From: DASSJM01 sp036280655
GTDB lineage: Bacteria; Actinomycetota; UBA4738; HRBIN12
NCBI GenBank assembly: GCA_036280655.1
Contig: DASUQI010000006.1
Coordinates: 5,949-69,948 of the forward strand
DNA: 64,000 nucleotides
Direction of reading: 5' to 3'
Shown here: positions 26,819-35,303 of the stretch, piece after piece
Layout of the letters: the number at the start of each line of letters is the position of its first letter
Position numbering within the stretch: position 1 is the stretch's first letter
Notes under the pieces: model-generated
What the model was told of the DNA's origin: nothing
Database searches by the model: none
The model's input: the letters and a program-made list of their open reading frames with translations, nothing else
Position numbers and translations under genes: made by a program

Positions 26819-28930
26819 CTACGTCTGGCGTTTCCGGAACAGGTCGACGAGCAGCGCCATCGTCAGCACGAACGCCACCGCCCCGAACACCGCGGGCAGC
26901 CAGTCGGCCACGCGGTTGGACACGGCCGTGAGCGCGGTGCCCAGGATCGCCGCGCCGGCCGTGAGCGAGATCGCGAGCCGGCGTCCGGCGCGCCGGACCG
27001 TCGTCTCGAGCGACGCCGCGCGGAAGTTCACCTCGAGTTTCTGGCCGGGCCGAGCGCCGATCAGCCGCTCGACGGCCTCGACCATCTTCTGGAACCGGAC
27101 CTTGAACCGCTGCGCCTGATAGAAGAGCGAGGTCACGTCGAGCTTGCCGCCCATCCCGCGCACGACCGAGCGCATCAGGAACTTGCCCGCGACGTCGAAC
27201 GGGTCGATGTGCGGATCGAGCGTCGCGGCCGCCAGCTGCATCTGCGCGAGCGCCTTGGCCGTGAGCGTGAGCGAGGCGGGGAGCGCGACGTCGTAGCGCA
27301 GCGCGATCTCGGTCATCTCCTGGAGCACCGGACCGAGCTGGATGTCTTTGAGCGACGCCCCGCGGTTCTTCGCCATGAGGGCGCCGAGCTCCTCCTGGAA
27401 GGCGTCGATGTCGAGGTCGGTCCGGTTGATCGCTCCCGTCATCATCAGCGTGATATCGGTGAGGAAGCCGACGTCGTTCTGCCAGAACGCCATCAGCAGC
27501 AGCATCATGTGCTCGCGCAGGTCCGCGCCGACCTCGCCGATCATGCCGAGGTCCAGGAAGTACAGGTTCTCCTCTTCCGGCTGCCACATGAGGTTCCCGG
27601 GATGCGGGTCGGCGTGGAAGAACCCGTCCACGAGGATCTGCTTGTAGAAGGACTCGAGCAGCTGGCGTGCCGCCTCGGACCGCGCCGGACCCTCTGGGGC
27701 GGAGGTCGCCGGGCCGCCGCCGATGTCCTGCATCACGAGCAGCCGCGACGTCGAGTAGTCGGCGTGCACCACCGGCACGCGCAGGCGCGAGAAATCCCTG
27801 ATCACCTCGCCCATCCGGGCGATGTTGTCGGCCTCGCTCCGGAAGTCGAGCTCCCGGTGCAGCGACTCCGACAGGTGCTCGAACACCGCCTGCATGTCGA
27901 CCACCTGCTTCAGGCCCGGGCGTTCGGACACCTTCTCCGCGAACACCTCGAGCAGCGCGAGGTCCTGCTCGATGTCCTCCTTGGCGTCGGGACGCTGGAC
28001 CTTGATGACGGCCTTCGTGTGGTCGGCGAGCGTCGCCCGGTGGACCTGTGCGATCGTCCCGGCCGCGAGCGGCTGCGGATCGATGGTCTCGAAGACGTCC
28101 TCCCACGGCACGCCGAGTTCCTGCTCCATGACCTTGACGACCTGCTCCTCGGTGAGCGGCGGCACGTTGTCCTGGAGCGTCGCGAGCTCCTCGATGAACT
28201 CGGGCGGCAGCAGGTCGGGTCGCGTGGACAGGATCTGGCCGATCTTCGCGAACGTCGGGCCGAGCTCCTCGAGCGACTGCCGGAGCCGGACCGCCTGCCG
28301 GCGGCGGCCGGCCGTGCCGTCTTCCTCCGGCCGGCCGAAGAGCTCCTTCAGCCCGTGCTTGGCGAAGACCGTCGCGATCTTCGTGCCGCGGGCGATCAGG
28401 TGCGGCTCGGTCTCGGTCTCGACCGCGCTCGAGCGGATCGTCGTCCTTGCGGGGCGCTCGACCGTCGCGGTCTGGCCGTCGCCGGTCGTGTTCACGATGA
28501 TTACGGTGCACCGCGCGTTGTGGCTGATCCGGTTCGGCACGTTGCCGAGCAGGAACTCCTTGCGCCCGGCCATCCCGGCGTTGCCGACCACGAGGACGTC
28601 GATGTCGTGCTCCTCGGTCGCGTGGACGATCGCGAGCGCCGGGTCGTCGTCGATCACGACGTGGGCGCGGCCTCGATCGCCGGCGATCTTCGTCGCGTAG
28701 AGCTGCAGCTCGTCCGCGGCCATGCGCGCGCGCGTAACTTCGGCCGCCCCGTGCTCGGTGTCGGCCGGGTGGGCCGGGATCACCACCTGCACCACGTGGA
28801 GCTCGGCGGTGTACCGCTCCGCGAACGCGGCCGCCCACTCGACCGCCCGCTCCGCGGTCTCGGAGCGGTCGGTCCCGACCATCACGCGGCCGATCCCGGC
28901 ACCCCCGCTGCTTCCGTTGCCCCCCGCCAT
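26819..28930 (-). CDS. UspA domain fused to UbiB/ABC1 atypical kinase
   Basis: 703 residues. Residues 1-150 are a UspA domain (VMVGTDRSETAERAVEWA; ATP loop GNAGMAGRKEFLLGNVPN). Residues about 215-470 are an ABC1/UbiB kinase-like domain: KxGQ motif at 229-232 (AKIGQILSTRPDLLP), Ala-rich loop AAGTIAQVHRA at 289-299, Lys310, catalytic HADPHPGN at 439-446 and metal Asp460 in FLDLG. Two C-terminal helices (about 652-672 and 678-697) anchor it in the membrane, as in UbiB. UbiB proteins support isoprenoid-quinone biology; the stress domain may regulate this. The start ATG has a weak ribosome site, but the UspA domain begins right after it. Confidence 0.88.
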   Translation of the reverse strand: MAGGNGSSGGAGIGRVMVGTDRSETAERAVEWAAAFAERYTAELHVVQVVIPAHPADTEHGAAEVTRARMAADELQLYATKIAGDRGRAHVVIDDDPALAIVHATEEHDIDVLVVGNAGMAGRKEFLLGNVPNRISHNARCTVIIVNTTGDGQTATVERPARTTIRSSAVETETEPHLIARGTKIATVFAKHGLKELFGRPEEDGTAGRRRQAVRLRQSLEELGPTFAKIGQILSTRPDLLPPEFIEELATLQDNVPPLTEEQVVKVMEQELGVPWEDVFETIDPQPLAAGTIAQVHRATLADHTKAVIKVQRPDAKEDIEQDLALLEVFAEKVSERPGLKQVVDMQAVFEHLSESLHRELDFRSEADNIARMGEVIRDFSRLRVPVVHADYSTSRLLVMQDIGGGPATSAPEGPARSEAARQLLESFYKQILVDGFFHADPHPGNLMWQPEEENLYFLDLGMIGEVGADLREHMMLLLMAFWQNDVGFLTDITLMMTGAINRTDLDIDAFQEELGALMAKNRGASLKDIQLGPVLQEMTEIALRYDVALPASLTLTAKALAQMQLAAATLDPHIDPFDVAGKFLMRSVVRGMGGKLDVTSLFYQAQRFKVRFQKMVEAVERLIGARPGQKLEVNFRAASLETTVRRAGRRLAISLTAGAAILGTALTAVSNRVADWLPAVFGAVAFVLTMALLVDLFRKRQT

Positions 28931-29018
28931 GACCGGCGCATCATCCCAGACCGCGCTGGGGGCGCGAACGGTGGCGGCACCAAGGCCGGCGGTGATGCCA
29001 GCCCCCAGACGCGGTTCG

Positions 29019-29024
29019 TACACT
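29019..29024 (+). promoter_or_regulatory. Probable -10 element of the tRNA-Thr(CGT) gene
   Basis: TACACT lies 10 bases before the first base of the tRNA, the right distance for a -10 hexamer with a short 5' leader. The -35 region is not clear. Confidence 0.45.
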
Positions 29025-29034
29025 GCTGCCGTTC

Positions 29035-29106
29035 GCCGGGGTAGCTCAGTGGCAGAGCAGCCGCCTCGTAAGCGGCAGGTCGGCGGTTCGAATCCGCTCC
29101 CCGGCT
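29035..29106 (+). tRNA. tRNA-Thr, anticodon CGT
   Basis: A 72-base cloverleaf read by hand. Acceptor GCCGGGG pairs with CCCCGGC, followed by a T discriminator. The D arm contains TAGCTCAGTGGCAGAGCA. The anticodon stem GCCGC/GCGGC encloses loop CTCGTAA with anticodon CGT at 29067-29069, and the T arm holds GGTTCGAATCC. CCA is not encoded. It reads ACG threonine codons. Confidence 0.95.
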
Positions 29107-29157
29107 CGTTCTCGTTCTCGTTCTCTGGCCCCCCCATCGCGGCCGGCCGCAGGCCGT

Positions 29158-29163
29158 TAGAAT
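29158..29163 (+). promoter_or_regulatory. -10 element for a probable leaderless transcript
   Basis: TAGAAT, one mismatch from TATAAT, ends 7 bases before the GTG at 29171. RNA would start at or next to the start codon, and there is no ribosome site, which fits a leaderless message. Confidence 0.5.
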
Positions 29164-29170
29164 CGCCGCC

Positions 29171-29785
29171 GTGCTCGGTCAGGTCAGCATCAACCCGACG
29201 GTCACCCCCGTGGAGAACAACGGCGGCTGGGTGTACATCACCGCCGTGTTGCTCACGCTCCTCGCGATCGCGCTCGTCTTGTTGGTGGTGTTCGGCTACA
29301 TGCGGCTCGCGCCGAGGTTCCAGACCGACGAGGAGACGCGCAAGAGCGTTCGGCTCCCGAGGCGGCAGCCCGGCGGCGAGGTCCGCCGCCCCGTGAACGT
29401 GGTCGGCGCGCCGGCGGTGGTCCAGGCGCCGGTCGTCGCGTCCGCGCCCGCACCGGCAGCCGCCCCCGCCGCGACGGCGACCGCCACCATCGCGCAACCC
29501 GCGGCGGCGCCGGCGGCAGCTGCGCCGGCAGCGGCCGCGGCCCCGGCTCTGGCCGCCGAGGCGCCTGCGCCGCAAGCACCTGCCGCTGAAGCTCCCGCCG
29601 CCGAAGCGCCGGCCGCTGCCGCACCCGCGCCGGCGCCCGCGGAGCACGCGGAGGTCTCGCTCGATCAAGAGACGTTCGACCGCGTGCTGGCCGAGCTCCT
29701 GGAGAAGGGCACGGATCGTCGCGTCGCTGAGGGCCAGGCCCGCCGAGCGGCGATGATCGCCGCCCGCAAGAAGGCCGAGGGGTAG
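29171..29785 (+). CDS. Single-pass membrane protein with Ala/Pro-rich linker
   Basis: 204 residues. A short N-terminus is followed by one transmembrane helix (VYITAVLLTLLAIALVLLVV), then about 90 residues of low-complexity Ala/Pro, then a charged helical C-terminal domain (ETFDRVLAELLEKGTDRRVAEGQ). The linker looks like a flexible arm presenting the C-terminal domain in the cytoplasm. The family is not recognised; close spacing (11 bases) to the DUF2342 gene suggests co-transcription. No ribosome site precedes the GTG; see the leaderless promoter. Confidence 0.72.
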   Translation: MLGQVSINPTVTPVENNGGWVYITAVLLTLLAIALVLLVVFGYMRLAPRFQTDEETRKSVRLPRRQPGGEVRRPVNVVGAPAVVQAPVVASAPAPAAAPAATATATIAQPAAAPAAAAPAAAAAPALAAEAPAPQAPAAEAPAAEAPAAAAPAPAPAEHAEVSLDQETFDRVLAELLEKGTDRRVAEGQARRAAMIAARKKAEG

Positions 29786-29796
29786 CCCCCCGGGCC

Positions 29797-30876
29797 ATGG
29801 AGGCCGCAACCATCGACTGGTCCATGGGCTCTCGCGCCGCCGCGCTCGTCGACTGGGGCACGGCAGCCGACACCGGCCGTCGCGTCGGCGGCTCGGGTCC
29901 GCCGTCGACGCCGGCCGAGCGCGCCGAGATGCGGGAGGACCTCGCCGAGGCCGCCCCTCGCGCCGAGGGGATGATCTCCGGGTTCACGAGGCTGTCCTCG
30001 GACGCGGGCTTCCGTTCGAGGGCGTGGGTCATGTCCCGCGGCGAGTGGGTGAACGCCAACCTCAACGGACTCCAGCGGCTGCTCGAGCCGCTCGCGGCGC
30101 GGGTGCTTCCCGAGGGCGCCCCTCGGTCGGGCTTCCGCCGCAAGGCGCTCGGCGCGCAGATCGGTGGGCTGCTCGGATACGTCTCGAGGAAGGTCCTCGG
30201 CCAGTACGACGCCTTCCTGCCGCCGGACGACGACGGCCTCCTGTACTTCGTCGGGCCGAACCTGATCGACGTCGAGCGCCGCTTCCGCCTGCCCCCGCGC
30301 GACTTCCGGCTGTGGGTGGCGATCCACGAGGTGACGCACCGCGTACAGTTCGGCGCGACGCCGTGGTTGCGCCCGCACCTCGAGCATCTGATCGGGCGCT
30401 ACCTCGAGACGGTGCAGGTCGACTCGCGTGAGGTCGTCGCGCAGATGCGGCGGGCGATCGAAGCCGTGCGCGCCGGCGCCGACTGGAAGGGCGCGAACGG
30501 CATCCTGCTCCTCATGAACGACGAGCAGCGGGAACTGTTCGCGCAGATGCAGTCGCTCATGACCCTCCTCGAGGGGCACGCGACGTTCGTGATGAACGCG
30601 GTCGCCGAGAGCGAGGTGCAGGACCTCGACCGGATGCGGAACGCCCTGCGGCAGCGCCGCCAGTCCCGGACCGGGGTCGAGAAGTCGTTCCAGCAGGCGA
30701 TCGGGTTCGAGACCAAGGTGCGGCAGTACGCCGCCGGGGAACGCTTCGTCCGCGCGGTCGTCGAGCGTGCCGGGATGGACGGCTTCAACGAGATCTGGCG
30801 CGAGGCGGCGAACCTCCCGACCGCCGACGAGATCGTGCAACCCGATCGCTGGGTGGGGAGGGTCTCGGGAGGCTGA
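29797..30876 (+). CDS. DUF2342 zinc-dependent metalloprotease-like protein
   Basis: 359 residues of the actinobacterial DUF2342 family, sometimes annotated as coenzyme F420 biosynthesis-associated. A zincin-type motif HEVTH is present in WVAIHEVTHRVQF, and a later EGHATFVMN may supply the third ligand. The substrate is unknown. Position immediately upstream of tilS and hpt is the conserved actinobacterial arrangement. Its TGA shares one base with the tilS ATG (TGATG). The start could be a few codons later; residues 1-25 are not clearly conserved. Confidence 0.85.
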   Translation: MEAATIDWSMGSRAAALVDWGTAADTGRRVGGSGPPSTPAERAEMREDLAEAAPRAEGMISGFTRLSSDAGFRSRAWVMSRGEWVNANLNGLQRLLEPLAARVLPEGAPRSGFRRKALGAQIGGLLGYVSRKVLGQYDAFLPPDDDGLLYFVGPNLIDVERRFRLPPRDFRLWVAIHEVTHRVQFGATPWLRPHLEHLIGRYLETVQVDSREVVAQMRRAIEAVRAGADWKGANGILLLMNDEQRELFAQMQSLMTLLEGHATFVMNAVAESEVQDLDRMRNALRQRRQSRTGVEKSFQQAIGFETKVRQYAAGERFVRAVVERAGMDGFNEIWREAANLPTADEIVQPDRWVGRVSGG

Positions 30877-31898
30877 TGCGCCGCCCGCCGGCCGTCGCCC
30901 GGATCCTCGAACGGGTGACGAAGACGGCCCGGGAGCACGAGATGTTCGCGCCGGGGGACCGGGTGCTCGTCTGCGTCTCCGGTGGACCGGACTCGGTGTG
31001 CCTGCTTCATGCGCTGTGGCACCTTCGGCGGCTGTTCCGGATCCGGCTCGAGGTGTTCCATTTCGACCATCGGCTCCGCCGCCACTCGTCGAAGGACGCC
31101 GACTACGTCCGCCGCCTGGCCGAACGGTTGAATCTGCCGTTCCACCTGCGGGTCGCGCAGGACGAACCGCGGAAGGGTGAGTCGGTCGAGGCCTGGGCGA
31201 CCGCGGAGCGGATGAACGCCGCGAACGAAGCCCGGAGAGAGATCGGCGCCGCGGCGATCGCCGAGGGACACACCCTCGACGACCAGGCCGAGACGGTGCT
31301 GTTGAACCTGATCCGCGGTTCGGGGCTCGAGGGCGTGAGCGGGATCTGGCCGGGGTCGCGAGAGGTCGCGATCGTCGAGCCCCTGCTCGAGGTCGAGCGC
31401 TCCGAGGTCGAGGCGTTCTGTCGGGCGCTGCACCTCCGTCCGCGGCTGGACCCGACGAACCGGGACAGGACGCTCCTTCGCAACGCGATCCGCCTCGAGG
31501 TGATCCCGGCGATCGAACGTGCAACCGGTCGTGAGGTGAAACGACCGATCGCACGGTCGGCCGACCTCCTCCGGGACGACCGCACGGAGCTGTACCGAGT
31601 CGCCGTCGACACCATGCGCCGGGTCGTGACGGACGGCGACGGCGAGGAGCAGCGGTTCGACGCCGCCGGGCTGCGATCCCTGCCCAAGCCGGTGGCGTCC
31701 CGCGTCGTCCGCCTCTCGCTGTTCAGGGTCATGACCCTGGGCGAGGGGCCGGCCTGGAGTCAGGAGGCGGTCGAGGCGGTGCTGGACCTGGCGGCCGGCC
31801 GGCCCGGGCGCCGCCGCGACCTGCCGAACGGTTTGAAGGCCCGCCGCGAGCGGGAGTATGTTTCCGTCTCTCGCACTTCCCCCGAGAGCCGGGTGTGA
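30876..31898 (+). CDS. tilS: tRNA(Ile)-lysidine synthase
   Basis: 340 residues. The N-type ATP-pyrophosphatase P-loop is SGGPDS at 35-40, followed by VFHFDHRLRRHSSKDA and EGHTLDDQAETVLLNLIRGSG, all TilS signatures. It converts C34 of the CAU isoleucine tRNA to lysidine, so that AUA is read as isoleucine. The length is short compared with proteins that carry the full C-terminal domain, as is common in actinobacteria. It overlaps DUF2342 by one base and is followed closely by hpt, as in Mycobacterium. Confidence 0.95.
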   Translation: MRRPPAVARILERVTKTAREHEMFAPGDRVLVCVSGGPDSVCLLHALWHLRRLFRIRLEVFHFDHRLRRHSSKDADYVRRLAERLNLPFHLRVAQDEPRKGESVEAWATAERMNAANEARREIGAAAIAEGHTLDDQAETVLLNLIRGSGLEGVSGIWPGSREVAIVEPLLEVERSEVEAFCRALHLRPRLDPTNRDRTLLRNAIRLEVIPAIERATGREVKRPIARSADLLRDDRTELYRVAVDTMRRVVTDGDGEEQRFDAAGLRSLPKPVASRVVRLSLFRVMTLGEGPAWSQEAVEAVLDLAAGRPGRRRDLPNGLKARREREYVSVSRTSPESRV

Positions 31899-31909
31899 AG
31901 GGGGGCGAG

Positions 31910-32527
31910 ATGGAAGGCCAGGTCGCGCTGTCCGATCTCGACGACTCCGTTCGAGCGTCCGCCATCGACGTGCCGACCGACGCGCGCGAGGAGGACATCG
32001 ACCGGATCGTCATCGGGGAACAGGAGCTCCAGGACAAGCTCCGGGAGCTCGGCGAGCAGATCACGGAGGACTACGCCGGCCGCGAGCTGCTGCTGATCGG
32101 CGTGCTGAAGGGCGCGTTCGTGTTGATGGCGGACCTGTCGCGCCACATCCGGCTCCCGCTCGAGGTCGACTTCATGGCGGTGGCCTCGTACGGGGCAGCG
32201 ACGAAGACCTCGGGCGTCGTCCGGATCCTGAAGGACCTCGATCACGACCTGGAGGGGCGGGACGTCCTGCTGATCGAGGACATCATCGACTCCGGGCTGA
32301 CGATCAACTACCTGCTGAAGAACCTGCGGGGGCGGCGTCCCGCGAGCCTCGAGGTGTGCGCGCTCCTGAAGAAGACCGGGATCCAGCGGGTGCCGCTCGA
32401 CGTGAAGTACGTCGGGTTCGAGATCCCGCCGGACTTCGTCGTGGGCTACGGCCTCGACTTCGCCGAGCGGTTCCGCAACCTGCCGTACGTCGGGGTGCTG
32501 CGCCCCGAGGCCTACGGCGACGTCTGA
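31910..32527 (+). CDS. hpt: Hypoxanthine phosphoribosyltransferase
   Basis: 205 residues. It has the PRPP-binding loop LLIEDIIDSGLTI at about 110-122, the flexible-loop VASYGAATKTSG and the purine-contact region LDVKYVGFEIPPDFVVGYG. It salvages hypoxanthine and guanine to IMP and GMP. The ATG at 31910 is preferred because AAGGGGGG lies 5 bases upstream; a GTG at 31895 overlapping the tilS stop is the alternative. The product has roughly 25 extra N-terminal residues relative to typical Hpt. Confidence 0.93.
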   Translation: MEGQVALSDLDDSVRASAIDVPTDAREEDIDRIVIGEQELQDKLRELGEQITEDYAGRELLLIGVLKGAFVLMADLSRHIRLPLEVDFMAVASYGAATKTSGVVRILKDLDHDLEGRDVLLIEDIIDSGLTINYLLKNLRGRRPASLEVCALLKKTGIQRVPLDVKYVGFEIPPDFVVGYGLDFAERFRNLPYVGVLRPEAYGDV

Positions 32528-32603
32528 CCTCGCGTCTCGGCATCCCCGCTGGTAGACGGGCGAATCCGCCGTTCGGGGTATCGGCAGATCCGAACCTTGG
32601 TGC

Positions 32604-32609
32604 TACCAT
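32604..32609 (+). promoter_or_regulatory. Possible -10 element of ftsH
   Basis: TACCAT sits within an extended TGCTACCAT, 82 bases before the ftsH start. An extended -10 of the same kind (TGCTACCCT) precedes carD. A weak -35 (TCGGCA) is about 18 bases upstream. Confidence 0.4.
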
Positions 32610-32690
32610 CGCGCTCGGGCTCGGAGCGTCCTCGACGCGCGGGCCCCGAAGCGTCTCCGACGTCGCGAGGCCCTGAAAGGAGTACAACCC

Positions 32691-34625
32691 CTGGCTACCG
32701 ACCCCGGGTCGCCGTACCGACGGCTCGTCCGCGGACCGGCGGTCTACATCCTCATCGTCCTCGCCGCCATCTGGCTCTTCCTGTTGTTCGCGAACCGCGG
32801 CTCGGCGCCCGATCAGCTCACCTACGACGAGTTCCGGGCCGAGGTCGATGCGGGCAACGTCAGGACCGCCACGTTCCTGCTCGGCGACGGCGTGATCGAG
32901 GGCGAGCTCTCCGACGGCAGCACCTACCGCGCCGCGTACGTCGAAGCGACCGAGGAGGTCGCGCAGGAACTCCGGGAGGAGGGCGTCGAGGTCTCGGTCG
33001 ATCCGCAGAAGGGGTCGGCGCTCGTCGGGTTCCTCTTCCAGCTGATCCCGGTGATCCTGATCGTCGGGGCGTTCATCTTCATCATGAACCAGTCCCAGGG
33101 CGGTGGCGGGCGCGTGATGCAGTTCGGCAAGGCGCGTGCCAAGCAGGTCACGAAGGACCAGCCGAAGACGACGTTCGCCGACGTCGCCGGCGTCGACGAG
33201 GCCATCGAGGAGCTCCAGGAGGTCAAGGAGTACCTCTCGAACCCCGCGAAGTTCCAGGCGATGGGCGCGAAGATCCCCCGCGGCGTCCTGCTGTTCGGCC
33301 CTCCGGGTGCCGGCAAGACCCTGCTCGCCCGGGCGGTGGCGGGCGAAGCCGGGGTCCCGTTCTACTCGATCAGCGGATCGGACTTCGTCGAGATGTTCGT
33401 GGGCGTGGGCGCGGCGCGCGTCCGCGACCTGTTCGAGCAGGCGAAGCAGAGCGCCCCCGCGATCGTGTTCATCGACGAGATCGACGCCGTGGGCCGGCAC
33501 CGCGGCGCCGGGCTCGGCGGCGGCCACGACGAACGCGAACAGACCCTCAACCAGCTCCTCGTCGAGATGGACGGGTTCGATCAGCGCACGGCCGTGATCC
33601 TCATGGCCGCGACGAACCGCCCGGACATCCTCGACCCCGCGCTCCTTCGGCCCGGCCGGTTCGACCGCCACATCACCGTCGATCGTCCGGACCTCGAGGG
33701 CCGCAAGGCGATCCTCAAGGTGCACGCGCGCGGCAAGCCGTTCGACGAGAGCGTGGACCTCGCGATCATCGCCAAGCGGACCCCCGGGTTCACCGGCGCC
33801 GACCTGTCGAACACGATCAACGAGTCGGCACTGCTCGCCGCCCGCTGGGGCAAGAAGGCGATCTCGATGAAGGAGGTCGAGGAGGCGATCGACCGGGTGA
33901 TGGCCGGCCCCGAGCGCAAGACGCGGGTCATGAGCGAGCGCGAGCGGCGCATGATCGCGTACCACGAGGGCGGCCACGCGCTCGTCGCGCACATCCTTCC
34001 CAACACCGACCCGGTCCACAAGATCAGCGTAATCCCGCGCGGACGCGCGCTCGGGTACACGCTCACGCTGCCCGAGGAGGACAAGTTCCTCATGACCCGC
34101 GAGGAGCTCATCGACGAGCTCGCGATGCTGCTGGGGGGGCGCGTGGCCGAGGAGCTGATCGTGGGCGACATCACCACCGGCGCCGCCAACGACATCGAGC
34201 GCGCGACGAAGGTGGCGCGGCAGATGGTGACCGAGTACGGGATGAGCGACACGATCGGCCCGCTCACGCTCGGGCAGAAGCAGCACGAGGTGTTCCTCGG
34301 GCGCGACTACACGGCGCAGCCCGACTACTCCGATCAGGTGGCGTTCGAGATCGACAACGAGGTCCGGCGGCTGATCGACGATGCGCACGACGAGGCGCTC
34401 GAGATCCTGCAGGGGAACCGGGTCAAGCTCGACCAGCTCGCGGCGCTGCTCGTCGAGAAGGAGACCCTGGAGCGCGACGAGGTCGAGGCGTTCCTGAAGG
34501 AGATCCCCAAGCGACCCCAGCGCGATCAGGCGGTCCGCGGCGCGGGCCTCGCGGTCTCGCGCAGGGCGATCCGCACGACCGGACACCCGACGCCCGGGAC
34601 GATCCCGCCCAAGCCCGTCGGATAG
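32691..34625 (+). CDS. ftsH: ATP-dependent zinc metalloprotease FtsH (CTG start)
   Basis: 644 residues, membrane-bound AAA+ protease degrading misfolded membrane and regulatory proteins. First helix is VYILIVLAAIWLFLLF and the second lies near GFLFQLIPVILIVGAFIF. Walker A GPPGAGKT is at 203-210, Walker B is IVFIDEIDAVG, and the zinc motif is HEGGH at 425-429. No ATG, GTG or TTG exists in frame before the first helix; the nearest TTG (32784) would cut that helix in half. A CTG at 32691 stands 8 bases after AAAGGAG and gives a normal FtsH N-terminus (ATDPGSPYRRLVRG), so it is the likely start. The C-terminal tail is short. Gene order hpt-ftsH-folE is conserved. Confidence 0.95.
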   Translation: MATDPGSPYRRLVRGPAVYILIVLAAIWLFLLFANRGSAPDQLTYDEFRAEVDAGNVRTATFLLGDGVIEGELSDGSTYRAAYVEATEEVAQELREEGVEVSVDPQKGSALVGFLFQLIPVILIVGAFIFIMNQSQGGGGRVMQFGKARAKQVTKDQPKTTFADVAGVDEAIEELQEVKEYLSNPAKFQAMGAKIPRGVLLFGPPGAGKTLLARAVAGEAGVPFYSISGSDFVEMFVGVGAARVRDLFEQAKQSAPAIVFIDEIDAVGRHRGAGLGGGHDEREQTLNQLLVEMDGFDQRTAVILMAATNRPDILDPALLRPGRFDRHITVDRPDLEGRKAILKVHARGKPFDESVDLAIIAKRTPGFTGADLSNTINESALLAARWGKKAISMKEVEEAIDRVMAGPERKTRVMSERERRMIAYHEGGHALVAHILPNTDPVHKISVIPRGRALGYTLTLPEEDKFLMTREELIDELAMLLGGRVAEELIVGDITTGAANDIERATKVARQMVTEYGMSDTIGPLTLGQKQHEVFLGRDYTAQPDYSDQVAFEIDNEVRRLIDDAHDEALEILQGNRVKLDQLAALLVEKETLERDEVEAFLKEIPKRPQRDQAVRGAGLAVSRRAIRTTGHPTPGTIPPKPVG

Positions 34626-34637
34626 GCTTCCCGCGCG

Positions 34638-35303
34638 ATGGCGGGGGATCGTTGGGCCACGTTCGACTGCTACGGAACGCTCATCGACTGGATGGGCGGC
34701 ATCCGCGACACGCTCTCGGATCTCTGGCCCGAGCACGACGCCGAGCTGCTCCTCGCCGCGTACCACGAGATCGAGCCCGAGGTGCAGCACGGGCGCTCGG
34801 TGACGTACCGGCAGGTGCTGGCCGAGTCGCTCGAGCGGGTCGCGCACCGCGAGGGCCTCGAGCTCGAGGACGACGACCGGCAGGCGCTCGGCGACTCGCT
34901 CCCCACCTGGCCGCCGTTCCCCGAGGTGCCCCCCTCCCTCGCCGAGCTGCGTACGCGCGGGTGGAAGCTCGGGATCCTGTCGAACACGGACCCGGACTAC
35001 CTGGAGGCGTCGTTCGAACTGATCGGCGTGCCGACGGACGAGCGCGTGACGGCCTCGGAGATCGGCTCGTACAAGCCGGCGCACGGCCACTGGACCACGT
35101 TCTTCGAGCGCACCGGGGCCGACCGCGAGCGGCACGTGCACGTCGCCGCGTCGCTGTTCCACGACATCGCGCCGGCGAACGAGCTCGGCCTGCAGGCCGT
35201 GTGGATCAACCGGATGCACGAGTACTCGGACCTGCCGCGGGTCGCCGAGCTGCCGGACCTGCACCGGCTTCCGGACACGCTCGACGAACTGGTGGCCGCC
35301 TGA
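34638..35303 (+). CDS. HAD-superfamily hydrolase, haloacid dehalogenase type
   Basis: 221 residues. HAD motif I is TFDCYGTLIDW (nucleophile Asp10), motif II is LGILSNTD, the Lys motif is GSYKPAHGHW and motif IV is HVAASLFHDI. The set resembles type II 2-haloacid dehalogenases, though the substrate cannot be assigned. It lies between ftsH and folE; its stop overlaps the folE ATG (TGATG). TAGGCT upstream could act as a -10 for a near-leaderless start. Confidence 0.85.
   Translation: MAGDRWATFDCYGTLIDWMGGIRDTLSDLWPEHDAELLLAAYHEIEPEVQHGRSVTYRQVLAESLERVAHREGLELEDDDRQALGDSLPTWPPFPEVPPSLAELRTRGWKLGILSNTDPDYLEASFELIGVPTDERVTASEIGSYKPAHGHWTTFFERTGADRERHVHVAASLFHDIAPANELGLQAVWINRMHEYSDLPRVAELPDLHRLPDTLDELVAA

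Noticed and set aside
29107..29125. Three CGTTCT-type repeats after tRNA-Thr(CGT)
   Set aside because: Too short and simple to be a CRISPR or a functional repeat; there is no spacer structure. No CRISPR array was seen anywhere in the window.
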